NCBI RefSeq assembly: GCF_002252505.1
Contig: NZ_NNRL01000161.1
Coordinates: 160,988-224,987 of the forward strand
DNA length: 64,000 bases
DNA from: Brucella grignonensis
GTDB lineage: Bacteria > Pseudomonadota > Alphaproteobacteria > Rhizobiales > Rhizobiaceae
Reading direction: 5' to 3'
In this document: positions 9,784 through 18,400 of the stretch, piece after piece
How positions within the stretch are numbered: the first letter of the stretch is position 1
Layout: each line of letters starts with the position of its first letter
Position numbers and translations under genes: made by a program
The notes under the pieces: model-generated
What the model saw: only the letters and a program-made list of their open reading frames with translations
Database searches by the model: none
Told to the model about the DNA's origin: nothing

Positions 9784-10503
9784 ATGAAGGAAGCTTCGGC
9801 AACGCAGACAATTGCGCTGGTCGACGATGACCGTAACATTCTGACCTCCGTTTCCATTGCTCTGGAGTCGGAAGGCTATCGTGTGGAGACCTATACCGAT
9901 GGGGCTTCCGCATTGGATGGCCTGATGGCGCGCCCACCGAACCTTGCGATCTTCGACATCAAGATGCCGCGTATGGATGGTATGGAACTGTTGCGCCGTC
10001 TGCGTCAGAAATCCGACCTTCCGGTCATCTTTCTGACTTCCAAGGACGACGAGATCGATGAATTGTTCGGGCTCAAGATGGGTGCCGACGATTTCATCAC
10101 CAAGCCGTTCTCTCAGCGTCTTCTGGTCGAGCGTGTAAAGGCTGTCCTGCGCCGCGTTGCGGCACGCGATGGCACTGCAAAGCCGACCGGTCAGCAGGCC
10201 AAGTCGCTGGAACGCGGTCAGCTGGTTATGGATCAGGAACGCCATACCTGCACCTGGAAAGGCGAGCCGGTAACGCTCACTGTCACCGAATTCCTCATCC
10301 TTCATTCGCTGGCACAACGCCCTGGCGTGGTGAAAAGCCGTGACGCGCTGATGGATGCGGCTTATGATGAGCAGGTCTATGTGGATGATCGAACCATCGA
10401 CAGCCACATCAAGCGTCTGCGCAAGAAGTTCAAGTCGGTTGATGACGACTTCGAGATGATCGAAACGCTTTATGGCGTCGGTTATCGCTTCCGCGAAGCG
10501 TGA
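9784..10503 (+). CDS. bvrR: Response regulator BvrR/ChvI
   Basis: An OmpR-family regulator of 239 residues. The receiver domain (about 8-125) has the acidic pocket DDD at 14-16, the phospho-acceptor Asp58 in [12 protein letters not shown], and the Thr and Lys switch residues (TSK and TKPF); a winged-helix domain follows (about 145-238). In Brucella BvrR with BvrS controls the outer membrane and intracellular life; in rhizobia the same pair is ChvI-ChvG. The start is ATG 9784 after AAGGAGAAGG; the longer frame from 9730 includes this RBS and is rejected. Confidence 0.95.
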   Translation: MKEASATQTIALVDDDRNILTSVSIALESEGYRVETYTDGASALDGLMARPPNLAIFDIKMPRMDGMELLRRLRQKSDLPVIFLTSKDDEIDELFGLKMGADDFITKPFSQRLLVERVKAVLRRVAARDGTAKPTGQQAKSLERGQLVMDQERHTCTWKGEPVTLTVTEFLILHSLAQRPGVVKSRDALMDAAYDEQVYVDDRTIDSHIKRLRKKFKSVDDDFEMIETLYGVGYRFREA

Positions 10504-10507
10504 GTTA

Positions 10508-10556
10508 ACGCTTATCGCGGAAAAGTGGAAACCGGTTTTCCGAAAACGATAAGCGT
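10508..10556 (+). repeat. RIME-like palindrome, copy C1
   Basis: Arms ACGCTTATCG / CGATAAGCGT enclose the core AAAGTGGAAACCGG. It begins five bases after the bvrR stop and is followed by a second copy in tandem. The arms differ from those of C2 but are self-complementary in each, a sign of compensatory change that keeps the hairpin. Confidence 0.8.
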
Positions 10557-10563
10557 AAAAAAA

Positions 10564-10608
10564 GCCTATCGCGGAAAAGTGGGAACCGGTTCTCCGACAA
10601 TGATAGGC
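10564..10608 (+). repeat. RIME-like palindrome, copy C2
   Basis: Arms GCCTATC / GATAGGC enclose AAAGTGGGAACCGG. Second of a tandem pair between bvrR and bvrS, so any shared mRNA carries two hairpins between the regulator and its kinase. Confidence 0.8.
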
Positions 10609-10723
10609 GTAAGAATAAAGAATGATGGCGTGTCGCATGAATATGCTATGACATGACCCGTTTCAGATCGCCGGGCTTACCAAGGCCCGGTGATGCTCAA
10701 TAAGAAGGCTAGATCGAAGCGAC

Positions 10724-12529
10724 ATGGTCGCCGAAACCCGGAAAGACAGTGCCGTTACCATGAGGGAGCGTAGGGCGCGGCGACAACGCTCGCTTTTCCT
10801 GCGTCGTCTTTTTGCGCCTTTCAGCCGGTTTCTCGGTCAGTTTCTGTTCTCCAGTCTGACACGCCGCATACTGTTTCTCAATCTTGCAGCCCTTGCCGTT
10901 CTGGTTTCCGGTATCCTCTATATGAATCAGTTCCGCGAAGGGCTGATTGATGCCAAGATCGAAAGCCTGCTCACACAGGGCAAGATCATCGCTGCCGCGA
11001 TTTCCTCTTCCGCCACGGTCGACACCAACTCGCTGATGATCGATCCGGAAAAACTTCTGGAACTGCAGGCAGGGCAAAGCATCACGCCATCGCCTGATTC
11101 GCCCGATAACTGGGAATTTCCGATCAATCCGGAAAAAGTATCGCCGCTCTTGCGTCAGTTGATTTCACCAACCAGCACGCGCGCCCGCATTTACGATCAT
11201 TATGCAAATCTGCTGCTCGATTCCCGCTCGCTTTATGCGCCGGCATTCGCTTCTGGTGGACCGGTATTCCGCTATGATCTGCCAGCAATCGAAGAAGATA
11301 CGCCAAGTGTCTGGGAGCGTTTCTCAGGCTGGTTCTCCCGTCTGTTCTATGGCGGCGGTCTGCCGCTTTATCAGGAGCAGCCGGGCGGCAATGGTCTGGC
11401 CTATCAGGAAATCGTTCGCGCACTGACCGGTTCGCCGCAAACGGCACAGCGTCGTAACCAGCAAGGGGAGCTGGTGGTGTCGGTCGCCGTGCCAATCCAG
11501 CAATCGCGTGCTATTCTGGGTGTCCTCCTGCTTTCGACCGAAGGTGACGACATCGACAAGATCGTGCAGGGCGAGCGCATGGCTGTTTTCCGCGTGTTCG
11601 GTGTTGTTGCGGCTGTCATGGTGATCTTGTCGCTGTTTCTGGCGTCCACCATTGCGAGCCCGCTGAGAAAGCTTGCCGCAGCAGCAGACCGCGTGCGTCT
11701 TGGTGTAAAAAGTCGCGAGGAAATCCCGGATTTCTCTGAACGTCAGGACGAAGTTGGCCATTTGTCGACCTCTATCCGTGCGATGACCGATGCGCTTTAT
11801 ACCCGGATCGAGGCGATTGAGAGTTTCGCGGCGGATGTGAGCCACGAGCTGAAAAACCCCCTCACCTCGTTGCGAAGCGCGGTTGAAACCCTGCCGCTTG
11901 CCAGGAATGATGATTCGCGCAAACGCTTGCTCGACGTCATCCAACATGATGTCCGCCGCCTTGACCGCCTGATTACCGATATTTCGGATGCTTCGCGACT
12001 GGATGCGGAACTGGCACGCGAACATTCTGATCGCGTTGATATGAAGACGCTGTTGAACGGTCTGGTGGCTGCCGCGCGCGAAGTGCGCCGAAACAAGGTT
12101 GGCACCGAGATCGTGTTCAATACCGGCAAATTGCCGTCAGGCAAAAAAGGCTTCTTTGTTGCCGGACATGATTTGCGTCTTGGACAGGTCATCAGCAATC
12201 TTATCGAAAATGCACGCTCCTTCGTCCCCGATGATACAGGGCGCATTGTTGTCACGCTGAGTGGCGAAGGCAGCCGTTTGCGGGTGCTTGTCGAAGATAA
12301 TGGTCCCGGCATTCCGATCGAAAATATCGAGCGCATCTTCGAGCGCTTCTATACAGATCGCCCGGCTTCTGAGGCTTTTGGCCAGAACTCCGGCCTTGGT
12401 CTTTCGATCAGCCGTCAGATTATCGAGGCGCATGGTGGAACACTGACTGCTGAAAATATCATCGATCCAGCCAAAGCTGATCATATGAAAGGCGCGCGCT
12501 TCATCATCGATCTTCCGGCCAGTGCGTGA
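10724..12529 (+). CDS. bvrS: Sensor histidine kinase BvrS/ChvG
   Basis: Membrane sensor kinase of 601 residues, the length I recall for Brucella BvrS. A basic N-terminus precedes TM1 (about 47-67); a periplasmic sensor domain follows to TM2 (about 285-311, AVMVILSLFLASTI), then HAMP. The HisKA H-box is DVSHELKNPLTS with His374, followed by N-box NLIENA, G1 DNGPGIP and G2 NSGLGLSI. ATG 10724 has a weak RBS; ATG 10760 is possible. It phosphorylates BvrR. The gene is 220 bases from bvrR, and its stop region is within a few bases of hprK. Confidence 0.95.
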   Translation: MVAETRKDSAVTMRERRARRQRSLFLRRLFAPFSRFLGQFLFSSLTRRILFLNLAALAVLVSGILYMNQFREGLIDAKIESLLTQGKIIAAAISSSATVDTNSLMIDPEKLLELQAGQSITPSPDSPDNWEFPINPEKVSPLLRQLISPTSTRARIYDHYANLLLDSRSLYAPAFASGGPVFRYDLPAIEEDTPSVWERFSGWFSRLFYGGGLPLYQEQPGGNGLAYQEIVRALTGSPQTAQRRNQQGELVVSVAVPIQQSRAILGVLLLSTEGDDIDKIVQGERMAVFRVFGVVAAVMVILSLFLASTIASPLRKLAAAADRVRLGVKSREEIPDFSERQDEVGHLSTSIRAMTDALYTRIEAIESFAADVSHELKNPLTSLRSAVETLPLARNDDSRKRLLDVIQHDVRRLDRLITDISDASRLDAELAREHSDRVDMKTLLNGLVAAAREVRRNKVGTEIVFNTGKLPSGKKGFFVAGHDLRLGQVISNLIENARSFVPDDTGRIVVTLSGEGSRLRVLVEDNGPGIPIENIERIFERFYTDRPASEAFGQNSGLGLSISRQIIEAHGGTLTAENIIDPAKADHMKGARFIIDLPASA

Positions 12530-12536
12530 TCCCGAG

Positions 12537-13007
12537 ATGACACCCGAAGAGGAAAAAAGCGGCCTTCATGCAACGACTGTACAGTTGCAGGGTCGTGGTG
12601 TGATGCTGATGGGTAAATCCGGCGCGGGTAAAACCGAACTGGCCCTCACCCTTGTCGAACGTGCGATTATTCGCAACGAGCAGGCTTGTCTTGTCGCGGA
12701 CGACCGCACTTTATTGCATGTGGAAAGCGGCAAGCTGATCGCAAGTGTTCCGCAAACGCTGGCTGGCGGCGTTGAAATTCGTGGCGCGGGCCTTTTCACT
12801 GTTGCTTATGTGGAACAGACGCCACTCGATCTTGTGGTCAAATTGGTCGGTCGTGACGCGGCCGAACGTTATCCGAGTGATGAAAAGTGGCAGTTCGAAG
12901 GTGTCGAAGTTCCACGCCTGCTGCTCCCTGCCCTTTCATCGAATGGCGATTCCAACGCGCTTTCGCGGGCTATAGAGGCCACTTTGTTTTCTAAACCCTG
13001 GCCCTGA
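12537..13007 (+). CDS. hprK: HPr kinase/phosphorylase, short alphaproteobacterial form
   Basis: HprK phosphorylates HPr on a serine. The 156-residue protein holds only the kinase half of Firmicute HprK (about 310 residues): P-loop MGKSGAGKTEL at about 25-35, VADDRT and the HprK signature GGVEIRGAGLF. The missing N-terminal domain is normal for Rhizobiales. I use ATG 12537; GTG 12522, overlapping the bvrS stop, is an alternative. Its neighbours are the bvrRS sensor system and two PTS proteins, which suggests carbon status and envelope signalling are connected. Confidence 0.9.
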   Translation: MTPEEEKSGLHATTVQLQGRGVMLMGKSGAGKTELALTLVERAIIRNEQACLVADDRTLLHVESGKLIASVPQTLAGGVEIRGAGLFTVAYVEQTPLDLVVKLVGRDAAERYPSDEKWQFEGVEVPRLLLPALSSNGDSNALSRAIEATLFSKPWP

Positions 13008-13223
13008 GACTGGTGCCAGTGTTTTTTGCAAGCCGTATTCCAAAAGCGTGCTTAACGCTGCGGCATTTTGCTTTTTTCAAGGCAATGCTTAAATTTTTCA
13101 CTTGCTATCAAGATTTGCCCTGCCAAGATGCACAACTTGTCGGCTAAGGTCCGGCAGGGTTTTAGTGCCATCTGCGCCTTTGGCGGGTTAAAGCGGCGGG
13201 CACGCGACAGGAGCTTTTAAAGT
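13008..13223 (+). other. Intergenic region before the EIIA gene
   Basis: No gene seen. It contains a hairpin with arms CCCTGCC (13118-13124) and GGCAGGG (13153-13159) followed by TTTT, which may be an hprK terminator or a leader structure of the EIIA-HPr operon. Confidence 0.45.
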
Positions 13224-13625
13224 ATGATCGGACTCGTGCTTGTTACGCACGGAAGGCTGGCCGAGGAGTTTCTCCATGCTGTTGAGCATGTAGTTGGCCC
13301 GCAAGACAATTTCGAGACCGTATGTATCGGTGCGGAAGATGACATGGAACAGCGTCGTCGGGATATCGTCGATGCTGTCGAACGCGCCGATAATGGCAGA
13401 GGTGTCATCGTTCTGACGGATATGTTTGGTGGTACACCGTCCAATCTGGCGATTTCGGTAATGGAGGAAGGCAAGATCGAGGTCATTGCAGGTGTCAACC
13501 TGCCGATGCTGATCAAGCTTTCGAGCGTTCGCATAGCTGGCGACATCAAGACGGCTTTGCGCGAGGCGCAGGATGCGGGGCGCAAATATATTAACGTCGC
13601 AAGCCAGGTTCTCACAGGAAAGTAA
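13224..13625 (+). CDS. PTS EIIA component, mannose family
   Basis: A 133-residue EIIA-Man domain. The phospho-acceptor His9 lies in LVTHGRLAEE and the family motif LTDMFGGTPSN is at about 68-78. There is no fused EIIB and no EIIC/EIID in the window, so this is likely a regulatory phospho-relay terminus and not a sugar permease part, as known for other alphaproteobacteria with EI-Ntr, HPr and EIIA. It is 2 bases from the HPr gene. Confidence 0.93.
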   Translation: MIGLVLVTHGRLAEEFLHAVEHVVGPQDNFETVCIGAEDDMEQRRRDIVDAVERADNGRGVIVLTDMFGGTPSNLAISVMEEGKIEVIAGVNLPMLIKLSSVRIAGDIKTALREAQDAGRKYINVASQVLTGK

Positions 13626-13627
13626 TC

Positions 13628-13942
13628 ATGCATCCCACCGTGGCCGTTACAGGCGAATACGATGCCGATAGCGCTCTTTCCCGGTCTTTCGAGATCGTCA
13701 ACAAACGCGGGCTTCATGCCCGCGCTTCGGCCAAGTTCGTGCAGCTTGTGGACAGTTATGATGCCCATGTGCGCGTTAGCAAGGACGGTATGACGGTGGG
13801 CGGCACATCCATCATGGGCCTCATGATGCTGGCAGCGTCCCCCGGTTGCTGTATTGATGTCCGCGCATCCGGCGAACAGGCTGACGCCGTGCTCGATGCG
13901 CTTCAGACACTTATTGCCGATAAGTTCGGTGAGGAATGCTGA
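13628..13942 (+). CDS. ptsH: Phosphocarrier protein HPr
   Basis: HPr takes phosphate from enzyme I at a histidine and is also phosphorylated by HprK at a serine. The 104 residues include an extra N-terminal stretch of about 20 residues. The active His30 lies in KRGLHARA and Ser61 in GGTSIMGLMML; their spacing of 31 equals His15-Ser46 in standard HPr. Both regulatory sites are thus present, as expected next to hprK. Cotranscribed with the EIIA gene. Confidence 0.94.
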   Translation: MHPTVAVTGEYDADSALSRSFEIVNKRGLHARASAKFVQLVDSYDAHVRVSKDGMTVGGTSIMGLMMLAASPGCCIDVRASGEQADAVLDALQTLIADKFGEEC

Positions 13943-13984
13943 GTCTCGGGGCATTCCGCTGCTTCTCAATCAATTGATATAGAC

Positions 13985-14004
13985 ACATAAAGATTTCTTT
14001 ATGT
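13985..14004 (+). promoter_or_regulatory. Perfect 20-bp operator-like palindrome upstream of ahcY
   Basis: ACATAAAGATTTCTTTATGT has 9-bp perfect arms around TT, 104 bases before the ahcY start. Comparative work describes an ArsR-type regulator, SahR, controlling ahcY and methionine-cycle genes in Proteobacteria through AT-rich palindromes containing AAAGATATCTTT-like cores; I recall this only in outline, so SahR is a candidate and not a demonstrated match. Confidence 0.6.
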
Positions 14005-14107
14005 TGCGTTGTGCTGTGCGTGCTGATCTGCTAATCAGAACGCCAGCCGAAGCCCTTTTGTCATTATTTTATTCGGGGCTTCAAAATCAATTTGATTGGA
14101 GCAGATG

Positions 14108-15508
14108 ATGACCGCAAGTCAGGATTTTGTCGTCAAGGATATGAGCCTCGCTGACTGGGGCCGTAAGGAACTCGATATTGCTGAAACTGAAATGCCGGGC
14201 CTGATGGCCGCGCGCGAAGAGTTCGGCAAATCACAGCCACTTAAGGGCGCACGCATTTCCGGCTCGCTGCATATGACAATCCAGACAGCTGTCTTGATCG
14301 AGACCCTGAAGGCTCTGGGTGCCGATGTGCGTTGGGCATCGTGCAATATTTTCTCGACGCAGGATCATGCTGCCGCAGCAATTGCTGCCACCGGCACACC
14401 GGTTTTCGCCATCAAGGGCGAAACGCTTGAAGAATACTGGACCTATACCGACAAGATCTTCCAGTGGGCGGATGGTCAGCCATCCAACATGATCCTCGAT
14501 GATGGTGGCGATGCCACCATGTATATCCTGATCGGCGCGCGCGCTGAGGCTGGCGAAGACGTTCTGTCGAAGCCTGAAAGCGAAGAAGAAGAAGTTCTGT
14601 TTGCGCAGATCAAGAAGCGCATGGCTGAAACACCAGGTTTCTTCACGCGTCAGCGCGATGCGATCAAGGGTGTTACGGAAGAAACTACTACGGGCGTCAA
14701 CCGTCTTTATCAGCTGCAGAAGAAGGGTCTCCTGCCCTTCCCGGCAATCAACGTCAATGACAGCGTGACAAAGTCGAAGTTCGACAACAAGTATGGCTGC
14801 AAGGAATCGCTGGTTGACGGCATCCGTCGCGGCACTGACGTCATGATGGCTGGCAAGGTTGCTGTCGTTTGCGGTTATGGCGATGTTGGCAAAGGCTCGG
14901 CAGCATCGCTCGCTGGTGCCGGTGCCCGCGTCAAGGTCACGGAAGTTGATCCAATCTGCGCGCTTCAGGCTGCAATGGACGGCTTTGAAGTCGTTACGCT
15001 CGATGATGCCGCTTCGACCGCCGATATCGTGATCTCGACGACCGGCAATAAGGACGTCATCACGCTTGATCATATGCGCAAGCTGAAAGATATGGCCATC
15101 GTTGGCAATATCGGTCACTTCGACAATGAAATTCAGGTTGCAGGACTGCGTAACCTGAAATGGACCAATGTGAAGCCTCAGGTCGATCTGGTCGAATTCC
15201 CGGATGGCAAGCGCATCATCCTTCTGTCGGAAGGCCGTCTGCTCAATCTCGGCAATGCAACGGGCCATCCAAGCTTCGTTATGTCGGCTTCCTTCACCAA
15301 TCAGGTGCTGGGTCAGATCGAACTCTTTACGCGCACTGACGCCTACAAGAATGAAGTCTATGTCCTGCCAAAGCACCTCGACGAGAAGGTTGCGCGTCTG
15401 CATCTCGACAAGCTCGGCGCCAAGCTGACTGTGCTTTCTGAGGAACAGGCCGCATATATCGGCGTAACGCCACAGGGACCATATAAGTCGGAACACTACA
15501 GGTATTAA
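14108..15508 (+). CDS. ahcY: Adenosylhomocysteinase (SAH hydrolase)
   Basis: AhcY splits S-adenosylhomocysteine into adenosine and homocysteine, relieving product inhibition of methyltransferases. The 466 residues agree with Brucella AhcY. Visible motifs are [31 protein letters not shown], the catalytic [12 protein letters not shown] and the NAD motif [11 protein letters not shown]; the C-terminus is the usual KSEHYRY. I start at ATG 14108 (MTASQDF); ATG 14105 is adjacent. Confidence 0.97.
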   Translation: MTASQDFVVKDMSLADWGRKELDIAETEMPGLMAAREEFGKSQPLKGARISGSLHMTIQTAVLIETLKALGADVRWASCNIFSTQDHAAAAIAATGTPVFAIKGETLEEYWTYTDKIFQWADGQPSNMILDDGGDATMYILIGARAEAGEDVLSKPESEEEEVLFAQIKKRMAETPGFFTRQRDAIKGVTEETTTGVNRLYQLQKKGLLPFPAINVNDSVTKSKFDNKYGCKESLVDGIRRGTDVMMAGKVAVVCGYGDVGKGSAASLAGAGARVKVTEVDPICALQAAMDGFEVVTLDDAASTADIVISTTGNKDVITLDHMRKLKDMAIVGNIGHFDNEIQVAGLRNLKWTNVKPQVDLVEFPDGKRIILLSEGRLLNLGNATGHPSFVMSASFTNQVLGQIELFTRTDAYKNEVYVLPKHLDEKVARLHLDKLGAKLTVLSEEQAAYIGVTPQGPYKSEHYRY

Positions 15509-15520
15509 TTAGCCGTTAAC
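15505..15520 (+). promoter_or_regulatory. Possible CtrA box ahead of divL
   Basis: TTAA-N7-TTAAC occurs here, the full-site CtrA consensus of alphaproteobacteria. It overlaps the ahcY stop codon and lies about 300 bases before divL, whose product acts in the CtrA pathway in Caulobacter. A site of this kind is expected by chance roughly once in two or three such windows, so only the position makes it notable. Confidence 0.35.
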
Positions 15521-15540
15521 CATACTGCTACATCTTGTAG

Positions 15541-15574
15541 GCCGGGCAGCATCAGGTTGCCCGGTCTTTATTTT
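15541..15574 (+). terminator. Rho-independent terminator of ahcY
   Basis: Stem GCCGGGCA / TGCCCGGTC with a loop of about 9 bases, followed by TTTATTTTT. It is 32 bases past the ahcY stop. Confidence 0.85.
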
Positions 15575-15817
15575 TACACGTAACACGCTTCACGTGGATT
15601 CGCGGTGAGGGTATTGTGAAGACGAATCAATGTGTTTTGACGGGTGTTTGCGTTGTGCGTTTTTTGCCGGTTCTGGCGAAAGGCGGGTGGCCTATTCATC
15701 CTCGAAACATGTCCGGCTTTCAGCATTGTGGCGATGCGCGAAGGTCAGAATAAAGAGTTTTGAAATACGGGAGCGCCCTTTTGGGGGAGGCTTCCGGGCG
15801 GCGGAGACAAGGGAAAT
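15575..15817 (+). other. Upstream region of divL
   Basis: Nothing gene-like is supported. Short open frames here overlap or run into divL out of frame. The region should hold the divL promoter; AAGGGAAAT just before 15818 can act as RBS. Confidence 0.45.
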
Positions 15818-18385
15818 ATGCCAGAGGTCGGCTCAACGGGGAGCTTGCGGAGCAAATCCGCATTCAGCGCAGGCAGGCACCTGAAAGCTTCGCTTTCGCT
15901 TGGCTTCAGCCCTCTCAAACGGGTCATCCTCAAGGCAACGGTTTCCTTTGCCGCACTTGTTGCGGCGGCTCCGGCAGCATTTGCACAAGATGCTGAAAAT
16001 TCCACGCGCATAGATCTGCCATTTGGTGGCAGTGTCGGTGCATTTGAAGTTATCCAGTTTTCGATTTTTCTGGGCGCCATGGGTGCGGCCCTTTTGTCGG
16101 CTGGCTGGCTGATCCGCGACCGTTCCAAGATTGCGCATGAAAACAATGAATTGCGTTCGCGCCTGTCCGATATGGGATTGGCTGCACAACGCAATGACGC
16201 ATTGCTTAACCTCAAAGATCAGCGGATCGTGGTTTGGGATGCACATGGCGCACGCGCCGATGTCGTCGGACAATTGCCGTTTGATTGCGGTGCGCCGCAG
16301 GACCGTTCGCATTTTCTGGCCTTTGGTCGTTGGCTTCGTCCGCAATCGGTAACTGAGCTGGAACGTGCGGTTTCGGCTTTGCGCGAACAGGCCCATGCTT
16401 TTGATCTGACGGTTGAAACTGTCAACGGCACGCTTCTGGACGTCTATGGTCGCACGTCGGGCAGTTTTGCCGTGGTGCGCTTTCTGAGCCTTCAGGGCGT
16501 GCAGGCGGAGCGTGCGGCACTCCAGTCGCAGAACCGCGAACTCTCCGAAAAACTTGCACTATTGCGTCATCTGCTTGACCGGATTGAACAGCCGGTCTGG
16601 GTGCGTGGTTCCGATGGGCGTATCGAATGGGTCAATGGTGCCTATGCGCGCGCGGTGGATGCTGCAGATGGCACGCAGGCAAGCTCGGAAGGCCGGGAAC
16701 TGTTTGGCGCGCAGGCCCGTCAGCGTCTGGAGCGCGACCGCTTTGCCGAGCCGGATATGCGTGAGCAAATGCCTGCTGTGGTGCGCGGCGATCGCCGTGT
16801 TTACGACGTGACCGATGTGAGTGCCGAGGCAGGCTCTGCCGGCCTTGGTTTTGATCTGAGTGAAGTGGAACAGGTGCGTGAGGAACTGAACCGCACTCTG
16901 AAGAGCCACGCCGAGACGCTTGATCAGCTTTCGACCGCAGTGGCTATTTTCGATCCGGATATGAAGCTGCAATTCTTCAATCAGGCTTTCGTTTCGCTGT
17001 GGTCGCTTGATACGGCCTGGCTTGAAACACATCCGAGCAACACGCTGCTCTTTGATCGGCTTCGTTCCGAAGGAAAGCTGCCTGAGCAGCCGGAATGGCG
17101 CAAGTGGAAGGATTCTCTGCTTTCCGCCTACCGCGCGGTCGAGCCGGAAGAACATATGTGGCACTTGCCGGATACGCGCATCATGCGTGTCGTCGCCAAT
17201 CCGCATCCGCAAGGTGGCGTGACATGGTTCTTCGAGAACATGACCGAAAAGTTCGAGCTTGAAGGCCGCTACAATACGCTGATCAAGGTTCAGGGTGAAA
17301 CGCTCGATCATCTGGCGGAAGCGGTTGCGGTGTTTGGCTCCGATGGCCGTTTGCGCCTTTCCAATCCATCTTTTGCCGATCTCTGGTCGCTGCCCGCAGC
17401 GATTACCGTTGAAGGCACGCATATCTCGACCATTTCCAAGCTCTGCGGCCAGCGCGGCGGGGATGGTATCTGGGACGATTTCGTTTCCTCTGTCACTGGC
17501 TTCCTTGACGAGCGCAACGGGCGCATGGGGCAGGTGGAGCTTGATGACGGCGTCATCCTTTCTTTTGCCGTGGTGCCGCTGCCGAAAGGTCAGACCATGC
17601 TCACCTTCATCGATGTCACCGATACGGTGCGCGTGGAGCGGGCATTGAAGGAAAAGAACGAAGCGCTTTCGCTCGCCGATCAGATCAAGAACGACTTCGT
17701 GCAGCATGTTTCCTATGAGCTGCGCTCGCCGCTGACCAATATCATCGGCTTTACCGAACTGCTGCAAACACCTGCCTTTGGCTCACTTAATGAGCGTCAG
17801 CTTGAATACCTCGATCATATTGGCACCTCCTCGGCGGTGCTTCTGACCATCGTCAACGACATTCTTGATCTTGCGACGGTCGACGCCGGTATCATGCAAC
17901 TCGATATTGATGATGTATCGGTGACCAACGAGATTTCCGCTGCTGCAAAGCGCGTCAGCGAGCGTCTGCACGAACATGATATCGGCCTCGATATCGATAT
18001 TGCCGACGATGTAGAGACTTTTAGGGCTGATGCCAACCGCGTGCGGCAGGTCCTGTTTAATCTCCTGTCCAATGCATCCAATTATGCGCCGGAAGGTTCG
18101 ACCGTAACGCTTCAAGTGGCACGCGATGGCACGGATATCGTCTTTGCCGTGCATGATGATGGCCCGGGCATGCCGGGCGATGTGCTGGATACGGTTTTCA
18201 AGCGTTTTCAGGCCTATCAGAATGGTGGACGCAAGCGGGGCGTGGGCCTGGGACTTTCCATCGTCAAAAGCTTTGTCGAGCTGCATGGTGGCCGCGTAGA
18301 GATCGAAACAGGTGCGGACATTGGAACGACGGTTATTTGTCGCTTCCCATCGGAGGCGCGCAGCTTCCGTGTTGCCGCCGAATAA
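15818..18385 (+). CDS. divL: DivL-like PAS histidine-kinase homologue with Tyr at the phospho-site
   Basis: An 855-residue membrane protein: a hydrophobic N-terminal segment (about 36-56), a second one (about 80-100), several PAS-like repeats (about 250-610, among them the repeated LDQLSTAVAIF / LDHLAEAVAVF pattern), then HisKA and HATPase domains. The H-box reads HVSYELRSPLTN, so Tyr633 replaces the phospho-acceptor His. The ATP-site boxes NLLSNAS, DDGPGMP and GVGLGLSIV are intact. Tyr instead of His is the hallmark of DivL (Tyr550 in Caulobacter), which binds DivK and CckA and controls the cell cycle. Position beside ahcY and tsaE supports this. Confidence 0.88.
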   Translation: MPEVGSTGSLRSKSAFSAGRHLKASLSLGFSPLKRVILKATVSFAALVAAAPAAFAQDAENSTRIDLPFGGSVGAFEVIQFSIFLGAMGAALLSAGWLIRDRSKIAHENNELRSRLSDMGLAAQRNDALLNLKDQRIVVWDAHGARADVVGQLPFDCGAPQDRSHFLAFGRWLRPQSVTELERAVSALREQAHAFDLTVETVNGTLLDVYGRTSGSFAVVRFLSLQGVQAERAALQSQNRELSEKLALLRHLLDRIEQPVWVRGSDGRIEWVNGAYARAVDAADGTQASSEGRELFGAQARQRLERDRFAEPDMREQMPAVVRGDRRVYDVTDVSAEAGSAGLGFDLSEVEQVREELNRTLKSHAETLDQLSTAVAIFDPDMKLQFFNQAFVSLWSLDTAWLETHPSNTLLFDRLRSEGKLPEQPEWRKWKDSLLSAYRAVEPEEHMWHLPDTRIMRVVANPHPQGGVTWFFENMTEKFELEGRYNTLIKVQGETLDHLAEAVAVFGSDGRLRLSNPSFADLWSLPAAITVEGTHISTISKLCGQRGGDGIWDDFVSSVTGFLDERNGRMGQVELDDGVILSFAVVPLPKGQTMLTFIDVTDTVRVERALKEKNEALSLADQIKNDFVQHVSYELRSPLTNIIGFTELLQTPAFGSLNERQLEYLDHIGTSSAVLLTIVNDILDLATVDAGIMQLDIDDVSVTNEISAAAKRVSERLHEHDIGLDIDIADDVETFRADANRVRQVLFNLLSNASNYAPEGSTVTLQVARDGTDIVFAVHDDGPGMPGDVLDTVFKRFQAYQNGGRKRGVGLGLSIVKSFVELHGGRVEIETGADIGTTVICRFPSEARSFRVAAE

Positions 18386-18400
18386 GGTAAATGGGGCTTT

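Noticed and set aside
13943..14107. SAM or SAH riboswitch upstream of ahcY
   Set aside because: I could not find the conserved SAH, SAM-II or SAM-V core in the leader; the palindrome at 13985 looks like a protein operator.
14231..15496. 421-residue open frame on the minus strand across ahcY
   Set aside because: It is the antisense of a highly conserved gene; the protein has no recognisable family and no RBS. Long antisense frames are common in this codon usage.
16559..17767. 402-residue open frame on the minus strand within divL
   Set aside because: Antisense shadow of the PAS-coding region, His/Arg-rich composition typical of such shadows.
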